The notes beneath the pieces are model-generated. The model worked only from the letters and a program-made list of their open reading frames with translations, made no database searches and was not told the DNA's origin. A stretch of 64,000 nt of DNA. It comes from Multifurca ochricompacta. Lineage: Eukaryota; Basidiomycota; Agaricomycetes; Russulales; Russulaceae. The position numbers and the translations under genes are program-made. Positions 12,322 through 23,622 of this stretch are shown here, in pieces; the first letter of the stretch is position 1, and the number at the start of each line of letters is the position of its first letter. The stretch spans positions 62,001 to 126,000 of the forward strand of contig WTXG01000061.1 in the NCBI GenBank assembly GCA_022496185.1, read 5' to 3'.

Positions 12322-13186
12322 AACTCTGGCCCAGAGCAGTTGGATCGTCCTGAGGAAGGAGAAGAGATTGAACGTGTGATAAACTGATGTACACTGCCTC
12401 ACGGATAGCCGCTCGAAGATAAGGCAGGTGACCTTGACCTGTACATCAGTGAGACCATGTTGGCCATTCGGAGACCGATGGGACGTGAGAACCGGGGTCA
12501 GTACAATACTTGCTCTTGAAGGAGCCTACTGGTACTGTCAGCGATATCTACATGCAGTGCTGCTAGTGGAACCTGCTCTTGATCTCTCAACTAGTATTAC
12601 GGGTTTAGTAGGCTGAAACACTTCAAGTTTACATCTCCGCGCGCGTACTAGTATACAAGCATTCAACTTTGGTCTGCGGTCATCAGTATCCTATGATTGT
12701 CACTCTAACAGCTTCTGTGATCCTTTGAGCGTTATAGCGGTGGTTGAATAGCGGCCGCTGCACGAGGTACCAGGCTTTGTGTTTGTCTTGATTGAAAACC
12801 CATGGCAACCCCTCTATCGTGCATCCGCAGGATGTTCATACTTGTTACACTTACTATGAAGTTAGTGTCTCTCAGTTATTAATTCAGCGTGGGGCCTGCG
12901 CAGATGTGGACGCCAGGAAAGGGACTCATTGAATGTGGGAGTCGTGAGAGGAAGACCTTGAACTGACCACGTGACCACGTGAAACCTTCCCACGGGCCTT
13001 AGATACTGCCAGGTGCCAGGTACCGTGTGTACCTTGTTCATTACTCATTCACATTTTTGATGGGCGATGGGGTTTATCAGGCGTTAATCACCTATATCCT
13101 CGGAGGTCTTTGTGGGATTATATGGGAATACCCACCAAGAATTTTCCTATCCGCCTGCGATCCTCTCACCACCAGCGAACCGTCCT
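12322..13186. promoter_or_regulatory. Divergent spacer between NLR2 and NLR3, with paired CACGTG boxes
   Basis: 865 bases separating the start codons of two head-to-head NLR genes. Two CACGTG E-boxes occur within 14 bases (12968-12973 and 12976-12981), a pair that a bHLH regulator could bind. No gene is seen. A shared bidirectional promoter is an inference. Confidence 0.4.
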
Positions 13187-16100
13187 ATGTCCCAGACTAC
13201 TACGTCCACCACTGCCTCCCATTCTAATTTCCAGGCCATCTTCGATACTGCTTTGAAAAAGTACAAGAAAAGGACGAAGAAAGATCTCGTCACACATCGA
13301 CTCACAGCCAGGCTGCAAAATTGCGACTCTCCGAGTTCCATTCTCGCCGTCCTTAACGAACAATACCAGATCCAGGAGTTTACTCAGTCACAAACTGGTG
13401 ATAAAAAGTCGAAAAAGTGGCTCGATTTAACGGTCAACGTCCTCTATGCTTTATCAGCAACGCTTGGCGAGGGTGCTGGTCTGGTAAGTTTCAAAAGGTT
13501 GTCTCCTTCAATCTGCATCTTAATACTTACTTCCTAGGTATTCTCGCCTGCAAAAGTCATCTTCTCTGGTATTGGAGTCCTCCTCTTAGTGAGAAACCCC
13601 ATCGATCCCTTGGTACGGGAAATTCTAACAAACTTTTAGACTGCTCAAAACGTCAATGCAAGCCAAGGTGCACTTGTCGAGCTCTTTGGGCGCATCGAAA
13701 ATTTCCTCACCCGCGTCAAGGCTTATACGGACGTACCACCAACCGCGGAAATGACAGATCTGATAGTGAGAATCATGGTTGAAGTACTCTCCATCCTTGC
13801 CATCGCTACGAAAGATATGAAACAGGGGCCAGCAAGTGGGTCATTATATGGCCAGGTATCTCCCCTTGACTCACATTTAGGTAGAAAAATATCTGAAAAA
13901 GCTGGTGGGAAGGACGGAAATTGAAGATGCGTTGAGAACGCTAGACCAAATGACACAAGAAGAGGCTCGGATGGTGACTGCGCAAGTCTTGAAGGTAACG
14001 CACGCCGTCGACAACAAACTGACTGGCGTCGGCGAGGAAGTGAAGGACCTCGGGGGGAAATTGAAGGTAGTCACTGATGGTACGCAGAAGTACATATTCG
14101 CCCTGCGGTCCTGAACGGCCATATCTCCAGACGGCAAGGAAACAAAGGTAATCCTGCAGCGGACGGCAAACAACATCGACGAAGTGAAGCGTTCGCTATT
14201 TCCTACCCTTCCCGTGATTCGATGTGCTCTGACATCCCCGCAGGGAACCAGTCGAGAAAGGACCTTCGAAAATGGCTCTCTCCCCCAGATCCGTCAACAA
14301 ATCACAATGTTGCACGCGGGGCGCACCACAACGGAACGGCAGAGTGGTTCTTTCAAGGTAGCACCCTCAAGGAGTGGAAGTCGACTGGGTCGCTCTTGTG
14401 GATTCATGGGAAACGTATGTTCCCGTTCAGTTACTGTCAGGTGCTTCCTCATTGTCTCCCGTTTCTGTAGCGGGCTCCGGAAAGAGCGTCCTCTGGTTGG
14501 TAGCTCCCTCGGTGCTTTGTCTTAGCAGTACTTATACTGCGAACCAGCTCCGAGATCATTCAAGATGTCCTGGCTCTGCGCGAGGCTGGACTAGCTTCTG
14601 TAGCGTATTTTTATTTCGACTTCAGGGACGCTGATAAACAAAACCGCTACAACGTAGTCCCTTCGCTTCTTACCCAGCTTTCCGCTCGTTCCGACCTTTG
14701 TTGCGACATACTTTCCCGCACTTTTGCGGCGCATGAAGATGGCGCACAGAAGCCCAGTGAAAGCGTTTTGATACAATGCCTTAACGAAATGCTCACACTC
14801 CCAGATCAACGACCGACTTACATCGTCATGGATGCCCTCGACGAATGCCCTGACTCCTCTGGTATGCCCTCTCCACGCGAACAGGTCCTTCAGCTTGTCA
14901 AAGAACTTGTTGACCTTCATCTGCCAAATCTTCATATATGCGTTACTAGTCGTCCGGAGATCGACATTCAAACCATCCTTGAGCCCTTGACATCTTGCAG
15001 AGTCTCCCTTCATGACCAAAGTGGGCAGAGGAAGGATATCGTGGCGTATGTCAGGTCTGTCGTTTACTCAGATACAAAAATGCAGAGATGGAGGGACGAG
15101 GATAAAAGCCTGGTTATTGAGACGCTTTCTGAAAGAGCTGATGGAATGTAGGGGCATCACTCCTCCCACACTCAGAACACTTACCCAAATCATCATCACA
15201 CAGGTTCCGATGGGCGTTCTGCCAATTGGAAACTCTGCGGTACTGTCTCCCCCCAAGTGTGCGGCGTACTCTCGAAGAATTACCCGAATCTCTGGACGAA
15301 ACATATGCACGCGTATTGAGGAATATCAATAAGGCAAACCGAGACCACGCCCATCGCCTTTTGCAGTGCCTCACTGTGGCCTTGAGGCCTTTGCTCGTCC
15401 AAGAACTTGCAGAAGTCCTTGCGGTTGACTTTGACGCGGCGAGGAAAGGGATGCCGAAGTTGAATACGGATTGGCGGTGGGAGGATCAACAACAAGCCGT
15501 GCTTTCTACCTGTTCCAGTTTAATTACCATTGTCGATGACGGCGGCGGCTCCAGAGTAGTGCAGTTTTCCCACTTCTCGGTAAAGGAGTTCCTGGTGTCC
15601 AAGCGCCTTGCCACTTCAAGCGGGGATGTCTCGTGTTATCATGTCCTCTTCGAGCCCGCCCACACGATTCTTGCCCAGGCTTGCTTGGGCGTCCTATTAC
15701 GACTTGACGATCGCGTTGAGGGATATAGTGTGGAAAACGGCTTTCCTCTTGCTCTGTATTCTGCGCAATATTGGGTTACCCATGCACAGTTTGGGAATGT
15801 ATCATTGAGTACACAACAGGCGATGGAACATCTCTTTGACCAGAACAGACCACATCTCGCAACATGGCTCCGAATTTATAACGTAGACAAGTACTGCGGC
15901 TATCCTGACTTTCGGTTTGAAGTAGACAATGAAGAACCAGGCGTCATGATCCCTTTATACTACGCCTCGTTATGTGGATTTTATAACCTGGTGTTACAAC
16001 TTATTGGGAAGTATCCACAGCATGTAAACGCTAGGCATGGTCGTTGCGGGACTCCATTAGTGGCCGCCTTGGACAAGAAACACTTCCGGGTCGCACAATT

Positions 16101-16635
16101 GCTATTCGATCATGGCGCAGATGTAAACATTCGGGACAGTTGGAATTGTACTCTACTCCATGAAGCGCCTCGAGCCGGACGTCCCGACGTTGTGGAGTGG
16201 GCTCTCCATCATGGCGCAGACTCGAACGTCCGGGAGGATTATCGTCATAACACTCCTCTACTTCGCGCATCGAGAGAAGGACACCTCGCGGTCGTTCAGA
16301 TGTTACTCGAACATGACGCCAATATCGACTCCAGGGATAGTCGTGGTGATACACCATTGCACAGAGCGTCCTACTATGGTAACGTAGACGTCATCCGTCT
16401 GTTACTCGCGCACGGAGCAGATGCGAACGCACGGAATAACGAAGGGTCATCTCCTTTACACCAGGCGTCATATGGCGGGGAGCTCGGTGCCGCACAACTG
16501 CTGCTCGAGCATGGTGTCAATGTAGACGCTGAAGATCGAAAGGGCAAGACACCCATTCAGATGGCATTGGCGGGTGGCTACCATGAGATTGCGCAGTTAC
16601 TATCAGAACATCGCGCGCGGTCCCTAGTATCATAA
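13187..16635 (+). CDS. NLR3: Goodbye-NACHT-ankyrin protein, open reading frame
   Basis: Exons: 13187-13483, 13538-13588, 13640-13835, 13885-14079, 14131-14190, 14244-14414, 14471-14495, 14548-15147 and 15204-16635, in total 3027 bases or 1008 residues. The start MSQTTT was chosen by comparison with the other copies; an in-frame upstream ATG exists at 13112. Goodbye domain about residues 10-180; P-loop GKPGSGKS about 322-329; Walker B with D426/D429-E430 in the stretch YIVMDALDEC; VTSRPE about 465; VVQFSHFSVKEFL in the helical region after NACHT; seven ankyrin repeats from about 785 to the end. All introns have GT and AG ends and the phases close. This is the best reference copy in the window. 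The family's role is signalling after non-self or stress recognition in the cytoplasm; the ligand is unknown. Confidence 0.9.
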
Positions 16636-17054
16636 TGTGTAGCTATATGTACAAGTTACTATGTTTGTTTACAAGTCTATCGAATAATAGAGTAGGGATA
16701 TCAAATTAGCGTTGTTTCTTCAGCCATGGAGGAACTGGGACCACAGCGAAGATAACATGGAAGAAAAGGCGATGACGTCTTCTTGCGTCTGTATATTTGC
16801 TGGTATACTGTGCAACGGTAGGTAAGGAAGTGAGCGCGGGAGTACTAAGTGACTACACACAGGGCGGACACGTCGGCGTCGGTTAAATTTAACGCCTCTA
16901 TGATAATAACATGGGATCACATACCTCTTGATCCAGGTGACAGCACGCTGCTCCATGATCCCCTACGTTGACCATATCAAGAGAACAAGGAAATGCAATC
17001 AAAATAAGGACCCACATTTTCGCGGCGTTGTTTCTAATTCAGAAACACTTATAT
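16636..17054. other. Spacer between NLR3 and an NLR relic
   Basis: About 0.4 kb without a supported gene; it contains the 3' flank of NLR3. Confidence 0.35.
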
Positions 17055-18420
17055 CGCTCGCGGAAAGAGCTCTATGGTCAATCATCCAAGACGACCTGGC
17101 TCTGCGGCGGACAGACCTGGGCTAACCTCTGTGGCATACTTTTATTTCGACTTCCAACACGTCGATAAGCAAAAACCCGGGTGTGACCACAACATACTCC
17201 CTTATCTTCTCACCCAGTTTTCCAAATCGTCCTTTGCGATACATACTCTCCCGCGTGTTCATGCGACGCACACACGGTAACGGTGCATGAAAGCCCAGTG
17301 ACAAGCATTTTTGATGCAATGCCTGAAAGAGATGCTCATATCCCTGGATCAATTCCCAACTTCCATTATCGTGATGCCCTCGACGAGTGTCCCAATACCT
17401 CTGGGATCCCACCCGCGCAAGAATAGGCCCCTGGACTTGTGAAGGAGTTTGTTGGGCTACACCTACCGAATCTTCATATATGCGTTACTAGTCGTCCAGA
17501 GATTAGCATTTGCGCTACCCTTAGGCCCTTGGCGTCTCATTGGGTCTCTTCATGACTAAAGTGGACAAAAGAAGGATATCGTTAGCTATGTCCGCTCTGT
17601 CGTTTACTCGAAATCGGAGATAACGGCAGGACGAGGATAAAAAGTTGGGCCGTCGAGACGCAGAAGAATTATCAAAGTGTTAGTGGTTAACCATACCACC
17701 CACACAGGTTCTTTTAAGGTTTCTGCTAGCTGGAAACGCCGCGGCACTGTCTCCCGCCAAGCGTCCGACGTACCCTTAAGGAATCGCCCAAAGCCCTTGA
17801 CAAGACTTGTGAATGTGTATTGAAAAGAATCAAGAAGGTTGGACCGAGACCGCGCTCGTTATCTCTTGTAATGTCTTGCCGTAGTCATGTGGCCACTTCG
17901 CATAGAAGAGCTTGCGGAAATCTTTGCGCTTGACTTTGACAGCCTAGAGAGGGATTCCAAAGTTGAACACTAACTATCGCTAGGAGAACCAACAGCAAGT
18001 TGTGTTGACCATGTGCCCCAGTTTAGTTTGTTGTCGTTGATGAAGATGGCTCCTAAGCAGTGAAGCTTCTCGGTAAAGGAGTTCCTGATCAGGTCACCTC
18101 ACCATTTCGACTAGGGACGCGTCCTATCTTATCCGCCTTGAGCCCTACCACACGATCCTTGCACAAGCTTGCCTTGGCGTTCTTTTACGACTCGACGATC
18201 GCATCGACAGATGTAATCGGAAATAGCTTTCATCTCACTCAATATACTGCTCAATACTGGGTTGATCATGCACAGTTCAAGAATGTATCATCACGTTTAA
18301 AAGATGGGATGGGATATCTCTTTGACCTTAGAAGACCACATGTTGCAGCACAGCTCCGAATTTCAGGACACGACATGGACAAAGCCCAGGGCCACTTCGG
18401 ATTTGAGAGGGTTTGAGATT
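17055..18420 (+). pseudogene. Decayed NLR copy (NACHT to start of ankyrin region)
   Basis: The sequence begins at a damaged P-loop (CGGAAAGAGCTC) and aligns in order with exon 8 and exon 9 of NLR3, including the stretch for VTSRPE (about 17480-17500), the intron ending CACACAG before exon 9 (about 17700), the FSVKEF region (about 18065) and the YWVDHAQF region (about 18255). It carries many stops and shifts in both directions and has no N-terminal exons. The intron that normally follows the P-loop exon seems absent, while the later intron is kept, so this is not a simple processed copy. Old pseudogene, downstream of and parallel to NLR3. Confidence 0.8.
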
Positions 18421-19260
18421 CGCCACGAAGAACCCAGTGTGTTCCCATTCACTCTGTAAATTCCATAACTTGTTAGCCATAGCTCGTTGCCCATCATCCC
18501 TAACATATAAATGCTAGGCGCGGTTTCCCATGCACCCCAAGGGTGCTGCACTAGACAAGAAACCCATCCAGGTCTCGGAGTAAGGAACGGGATTGATGTA
18601 GACATCGACGAAACGTGGCTGGGGTCTGAAATAGAAAAGCGGCGCGTAGGAGCGCAGAAAACGGAGGCATCGTGCGGGAGGATCCATGCGACCAATATAA
18701 CCCGTGAAAGCGTAGACTGGAATATTGGAGAGACAGACAAATTGCGTGTCCCCATTCGTTTGCGACGAGGGTCTTTGCTCTCCTGAAAACAAGCCTCGAG
18801 CTAGTATCTTGAGCCCCGCATGGGAAGCGTGGATGTAAAATCTTCAAGAGGAAGAGGGAATAGAGCACGCAGGAACCTGTGAGGGTTGTTATGGCTTAGG
18901 TGAATTGTCACCAGTCGGACTAGTGGCTAGTCATGATGCTGAATTATCGATGGAGATTTGTAAGTCGTACTTGTTAGGTAAAAAGAGAGAAAATGACTGA
19001 CATATGGGACCAGCTTCAAGCGATTGACAGCCCAAGCAAGAGATATTCGCCGCAATATCATAGTTGACGGGATCCCAATTTCACCAATGACGTCAAAATT
19101 TCCGGTAAGCGACGCGGCGGGAAAGAGCCAGTAGAGAAACAGAAACGGCGTGACGAAGAAAGCCATCAGGTCATATCCGTGCGGGCTTGGCCACTATGGA
19201 AGATGGAATAGGTAGGGAGGAAAGTAAGGGGTGGGGGGAGGTTATTAATAGGATTGGATG
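18421..19260 (-). pseudogene. Unidentified minus-strand coding remnant with a membrane segment
   Basis: From about 19186 down to 19020 the minus strand encodes a protein-like exon with a hydrophobic stretch (AFFVTPFLFLYWLFPAA), preceded by a pyrimidine-rich tract and an AG. Further down, about 18830-18514, another open minus-strand stretch follows (contains SNIPVYAFTGYIGR and FYFRPQPRFVDVYINP). I could not connect them with consistent splice phases and I do not recognise the family. It could be a small degraded membrane enzyme or transporter gene, caught between an NLR relic and the hAT insertion. Confidence 0.3.
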
Positions 19261-19345
19261 TCGCATCGATGAGCTCAAAACCAGATCCCAGAAGGTAGGG
19301 ATGATGATGCACCGGTGGTTGATAAGAACAAGAAGAGTACGTATG

Positions 19346-19378
19346 AGGTAGAGAGGTAGAGGTAGAGGTAGAGGTAAG
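19346..19378 (+). repeat. GAGGTA hexanucleotide repeat
   Basis: Short run of imperfect AGAGGT/GAGGTA units upstream of the unidentified minus-strand remnant. Simple microsatellite. Confidence 0.6.
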
Positions 19379-19413
19379 AGGGATGGGGATAATTGTGCGT
19401 GCTCATCAGGACT

Positions 19414-19436
19414 GTGACGTGACGCGTGACGTGACG
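19414..19436. promoter_or_regulatory. Doubled GTGACGTGACG motif (CRE-like)
   Basis: The 11-base sequence GTGACGTGACG occurs twice in direct orientation with one base between (19414-19424, 19426-19436). TGACG is the half-site of CRE/ATF-type bZIP factors. It lies upstream of the minus-strand remnant and just outside the hAT element. Its function is inferred. Confidence 0.35.
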
Positions 19437-19453
19437 ATGATACAACCTTCCGT

Positions 19454-19461
19454 AGCCTATC
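19454..19461. repeat. 8-bp target duplication of the hAT element, left copy
   Basis: AGCCTATC directly before the terminal repeat; the identical sequence follows the right terminal repeat at 27985-27992. An 8-bp duplication is the hallmark of hAT transposition. Confidence 0.8.
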
Positions 19462-19984
19462 TAGTGTTCGCCACGGGTAACCCGCGGGTAAAAACACATG
19501 GACCCGTACCCGTACCCGTATGTACCCGGACCCTTACACCAAAGGTACGGGTTTGCCATACTACGGGTACGGGTACACCACGGGTCGTATACCTGCGGGT
19601 AAGGGTAGATATTTATATTTCAAGTCTGATAGCCTAGAATAACATTGTACTACTTAAGTTATAATCCATTCATCATCTGGCCATTCTTCATTGTTTTTGG
19701 TATCAGGTTGAGATGCTGCATACTTTAAATCAGCAGTCTCTACATAACCTGCCTTCATCCAAGCTCCCAAACATAGAAGAGCCTAAGTTGTATGCAATGG
19801 GACCACTGGGTCTGTATACAGTATCTACAATACATGTACTGTATAGTTTTTCTGTGGCTGGTGCAATGCCACATGCGTTGCCACCCTCATTGCTGCCCTT
19901 CCAATTTCAGCTTACCCGCTCTGGCGGGTAAGGGTTGGGTGTCTGCGGGTAGGGGTCACATGAGGGGTATGAAGACTTGACCCC

Positions 19985-19999
19985 AACCCGTACCCGCAT
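19985..19999. repeat. 15-bp target duplication of the LINE, left copy
   Basis: AACCCGTACCCGCAT immediately before the LINE; the identical sequence follows its poly(A) tail at 27920-27934. The target is a sub-terminal repeat unit of the hAT element. Confidence 0.8.
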
Positions 20000-20096
20000 C
20001 GGCGACAACTTTCAGTCAACCACCATCATCAAGCTTGAGCCTTGCTCGCTTTGCTGGTTGTTTAGCTAGAGAACACAAATATACATACCCGTTGTG

Positions 20097-23000
20097 ATGA
20101 GCTATTCTGCTCAACCCTCCTCAGAGGGCTGGGATGACGCTGTCGACCCTGGCCCCCTCCCCCCCTCCGCGCTAGACCCCCCAGGGGTTCAAACGAACCC
20201 CATCCCCGTATCCTCATCCTCCTCGGATGGCTCTTCCATCCAAGCCATCGACATGGCCGTCGAGCCAACCTCTCCCCCTCCCTACCAACAACCCCACTCC
20301 TCAGGACTGGATTTTCTGGCCCAACTCATACCAAACCCCATCCAAACCTCCACACCCATACAAACCACCATCCTTCAACCTACCCTCCTCAACCGAGCCC
20401 CTGTCGACCCACTCGACATCTATGAAACCGACTTCCGCATCTCATCAGCTGATGCGGCCACCGCTGATGCCCTCGCTGAGCGCGTCCGCACCGAAGCCGT
20501 TCAACTCCGCCATGTCGCGGCCGGCCACTCACTCTACTACTGGGCGACAGACCTCAACACTGTCGTCAACAACGACCTCAATCTCACTGCTCACCGCGCA
20601 ACCGCAGCAGCCACAATCACCAACGCCATGCTAGATGCTGGCACTCATGCACCTAACGAAGACAATGTCTCGAATGTGGGGCTCGACCCCCGTCCTGGCA
20701 ACGCCTAGTCCGCGGCACCCTGGCTGCTTTAATCAGAGGTACGCTGCGTTCCCCCAACCTCACCACCCTAACAGATGACCCGGGGGCCCCGGGCTTGGAT
20801 GCAACCTCCATCCACCCGGACAACCCCGTGGTCAACACCCCTCGGGAGCATATCTACTCCATGCTCCAACACCTCGTGGACCTCTACGCCCCCACCAACT
20901 CCGCTTCCCGAACAGCAGAGTTCGAACAGATACGACGAAATTTCCATGCTCGCCTCACGGCTGCAACAGAAGCTCAGACCAAACGGCAATTCCTGGTTGC
21001 CGGCACAGATCAGAAAATCCGCCAAGAACTCGAACAAGAGCTCCGCGCTACCATACGCCACGACCTTGAGTCCCAAAGGGACGCACTCACGGAAGACGTC
21101 CGACGAGTCATGCGTGACGAGATTTCCAGAGACATAACCACCTGGCGGGTGATGTACCGTGAAGAGCGGTTCCAACGCGCCCGCTCCGAGATTGATGCTG
21201 CCCTTGCTGCTGACCTTTCTCGAACCTCTGCCGCAGACCTTGAACGCACCCCACGCAAGAAGGCCAAAGTCACCAAATGCCGCGCTTCGATCTCTACGGT
21301 CACGCAGCCCCTCTTTTTGGACGACAACGACTCGACGCCCACAACGTCAGCCGTCCCTTCCCGTGCTGCCTCTCCGGACACGTCACCAAAACGCAAGTCC
21401 CATCCCCTACCCCCACCACCCACCAACGTCTCCATGGGCTCAACCCAGAGAGACCTGGACACCAAGATGGAGATGGTAGATGAGCTGAATCGTCGACCCA
21501 CAACCCCGCTCTCCTACCGCGACCCCACACCCCCACCTGCCCCACCACCGGCGCTGACCCAGCCTCCCACCGAACAACCGATCCTCAATGCCTTCCTCGA
21601 CAAATTCAATGAAGTTAACCGTGCCCTAAATTTGATCATGGAAAGGATACTGGTGCTTGAAGGTACGCCGGTCACAGCTGCTAACGCCCGTGCACCCCCT
21701 CCAGTCCGACCCCCTGCGGCCCCGCCCGCCCGCCCAACCGCACAGCGTGCTGCCCAGCCTGACACCACGGCTGTGCCTCCTGCCACGACAACCCCCACTC
21801 TACCGACCCCTCCCGCCGCGGGCCCCATCGTCACTCTGCAAACGATGGCCCAGCAACAGGCGGCCCTGACCTTCGCCCAAGCTGCCGCGGCCAAACAGAA
21901 CCGCACAGCAACGGGCAACCCAAAACGCAATGCCCCCCCACCCACCACAGCGCTCACCACGGCCGCACCCAACCCCAACATCACAGAGATGTCCATCCTC
22001 CTGCCCGCTCTCCCGCGGAAGGTCCTCTCGCGAGGCATGGCCCCAGTCCCTGAACTGGTACTCAAATGCCGTGCCGCCCTTCAAAAAGCCCACCCCGCCG
22101 CGCCCCCGCTCCTGGGAGGCCGCTGGTCCATTGGTGTGGACAAGTCCGAAGGTAACTTCATCCTCTCTTTCTCCGGGTCTGTCCGGTCATCTCTCTCCTT
22201 CCCCTGGAGCCCACACTCCAAAAGATCTTCCATGGGGGCTCTCTTGTCCCCACCCGTGGCTGGACATGGTTCCAGATGAGAAACACCCTCACTTCTGATG
22301 GAAGTGGAGTTGTTTTCTCTCCGGCTGCCCTCTGGCAGGAACTCCGGAAGAACGCCATCTTCCGGGAGGCCCTTTTCCCTGCCCCTCCCCGCTGGCAGAT
22401 CAATCCTGCCAACATCACCACCCTGTCACACACAGTGGTCTTTGCTGTTGTGGGACTCACCCCTGTACAACTGACTTCCCTCAGGATGACACCAACATAC
22501 ATGTTTGGCCGTGCTGTCCGCCTGGTCGTCTGTGGTGATGCACCCACTGTTACCCAGTGTGGTCGCTGCCACCGTGTTGGCCACCGTGCCAACACATTAA
22601 ACCGTCACTCTGGGAAGCCAATCTGCCCGCTCCCGCCTTGAAGGTGCTCTGCCACATTTGTGGACGGGACCACCACTCCTCTGTGCATGATGCTGTCTGT
22701 ACAGGCCCCCATGCAATTGCAGGCAGATGCGACTGCAAGTTCAAATGCCTCCTGTGTGGGCTCACTGGACACCATGCACGCTCACCGCGCTGTACCAAGC
22801 GTGGAGGTGGTGCATGGGCACCTCCACCCCTTGCTCCCCTACCAACAACCGCATCACCCACTGGCATGGGTCCCCAGATGCTGTGGCTCCCCAGGACGTT
22901 GCAGCCCCTGTGCAGGGCACAACTACTGGTGTGATGCCGACACTGGGCCAACAGCGTGCTCAGATGGAGGCTGATGGTTTCACCTTGGCCAAAAAGAAAA

Positions 23001-23620
23001 AGGCCACATCCAACCCGCCCCCCCAATGATCCTAACGGCGTGCCCTGATGCCAGGATGACCACATCCAAGCCCAAGGCCCGACCTGCCCCACCACCCCAC
23101 CCTCCCTTGTCAACCTTGATCACCATGACAGATAACATCTTAGGCCCCGCCCAACCCGGCTCCTCTGAGGGCCCACCACCCCTCCCTTCCTGCTCACCAG
23201 CACATACCTTAGCTACCCCCTCCACCCCCCTTCCCTGCTCACCCAGGACATCATCATCCATGATGCCATCCCCCAACCTAACCCCACCGCCTCTGAACAT
23301 GGTAGAGTGGTAGAACTCAACCGTGCTGCTCAGGCAGCCATGTTAATTAATTTCACAGGCCCCTTGCGGGCAAGCTCAATGACATGGGAGTTGCTCACCT
23401 TGACCTCATTCGCAAATCCCTCCGCACTACTGATGCTTACCGAGAACTCCATTTCACTGACAAGCTCCTTGGTGGCAATGGCAACTGCCTCCACCTCGTT
23501 TCCCTGCTACAGGATACCCCTGAACACACAGACATAATGCGCTTCCTTTATGGTGCCTATGCCCACATCCTGAGCAACGGCGAGCCCTCCAGCTCGCAAG
23601 ACCCATATGCAACTCACTAA
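20097..23620 (+). pseudogene. LINE ORF1, gag-like zinc-knuckle protein, frameshifted
   Basis: Starts at ATG 20097 (MSYSAQPSSEGWDD). The N-terminal part is Pro/Ser-rich, followed by a charged helical region and a Pro/Ala-rich linker. Between about 22555 and 22800 there are cysteine-rich knuckles (CGRCHRVGH, CHICGRDHH, CLLCGLTGHHARSPRC), as in RNA-binding gag-like proteins of LINEs. The coding sense can be followed through seven frame changes, near 20690, 22240, 22620, 22850, 23010, 23225 and 23365, each equivalent to loss of one base and mostly next to C runs. It ends with TAA three bases before ORF2. Its normal role is to bind the element RNA. Confidence 0.72.
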
Positions 23621-23622
23621 TC

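Noticed and set aside
17055..18420. Processed (reverse-transcribed) NLR pseudogene
   Set aside because: One intron is missing but a later intron with its CACACAG end is retained, and there is no poly(A) tail.
19490..19610. Telomere-like ACCCGTACCCG units
   Set aside because: They are not TTAGGG-type repeats and lie inside the bounded hAT-like element, so they are its sub-terminal repeats.
21010..22093. Long minus-strand reading frames across LINE ORF1
   Set aside because: They are shadows caused by the C-rich, stop-poor sequence of ORF1 on the plus strand; no motifs and no splice or start context.
20097..23620. Programmed frameshifting in LINE ORF1
   Set aside because: Seven successive shifts without consistent slippery sites are not plausible as a programmed event; base losses explain them better.
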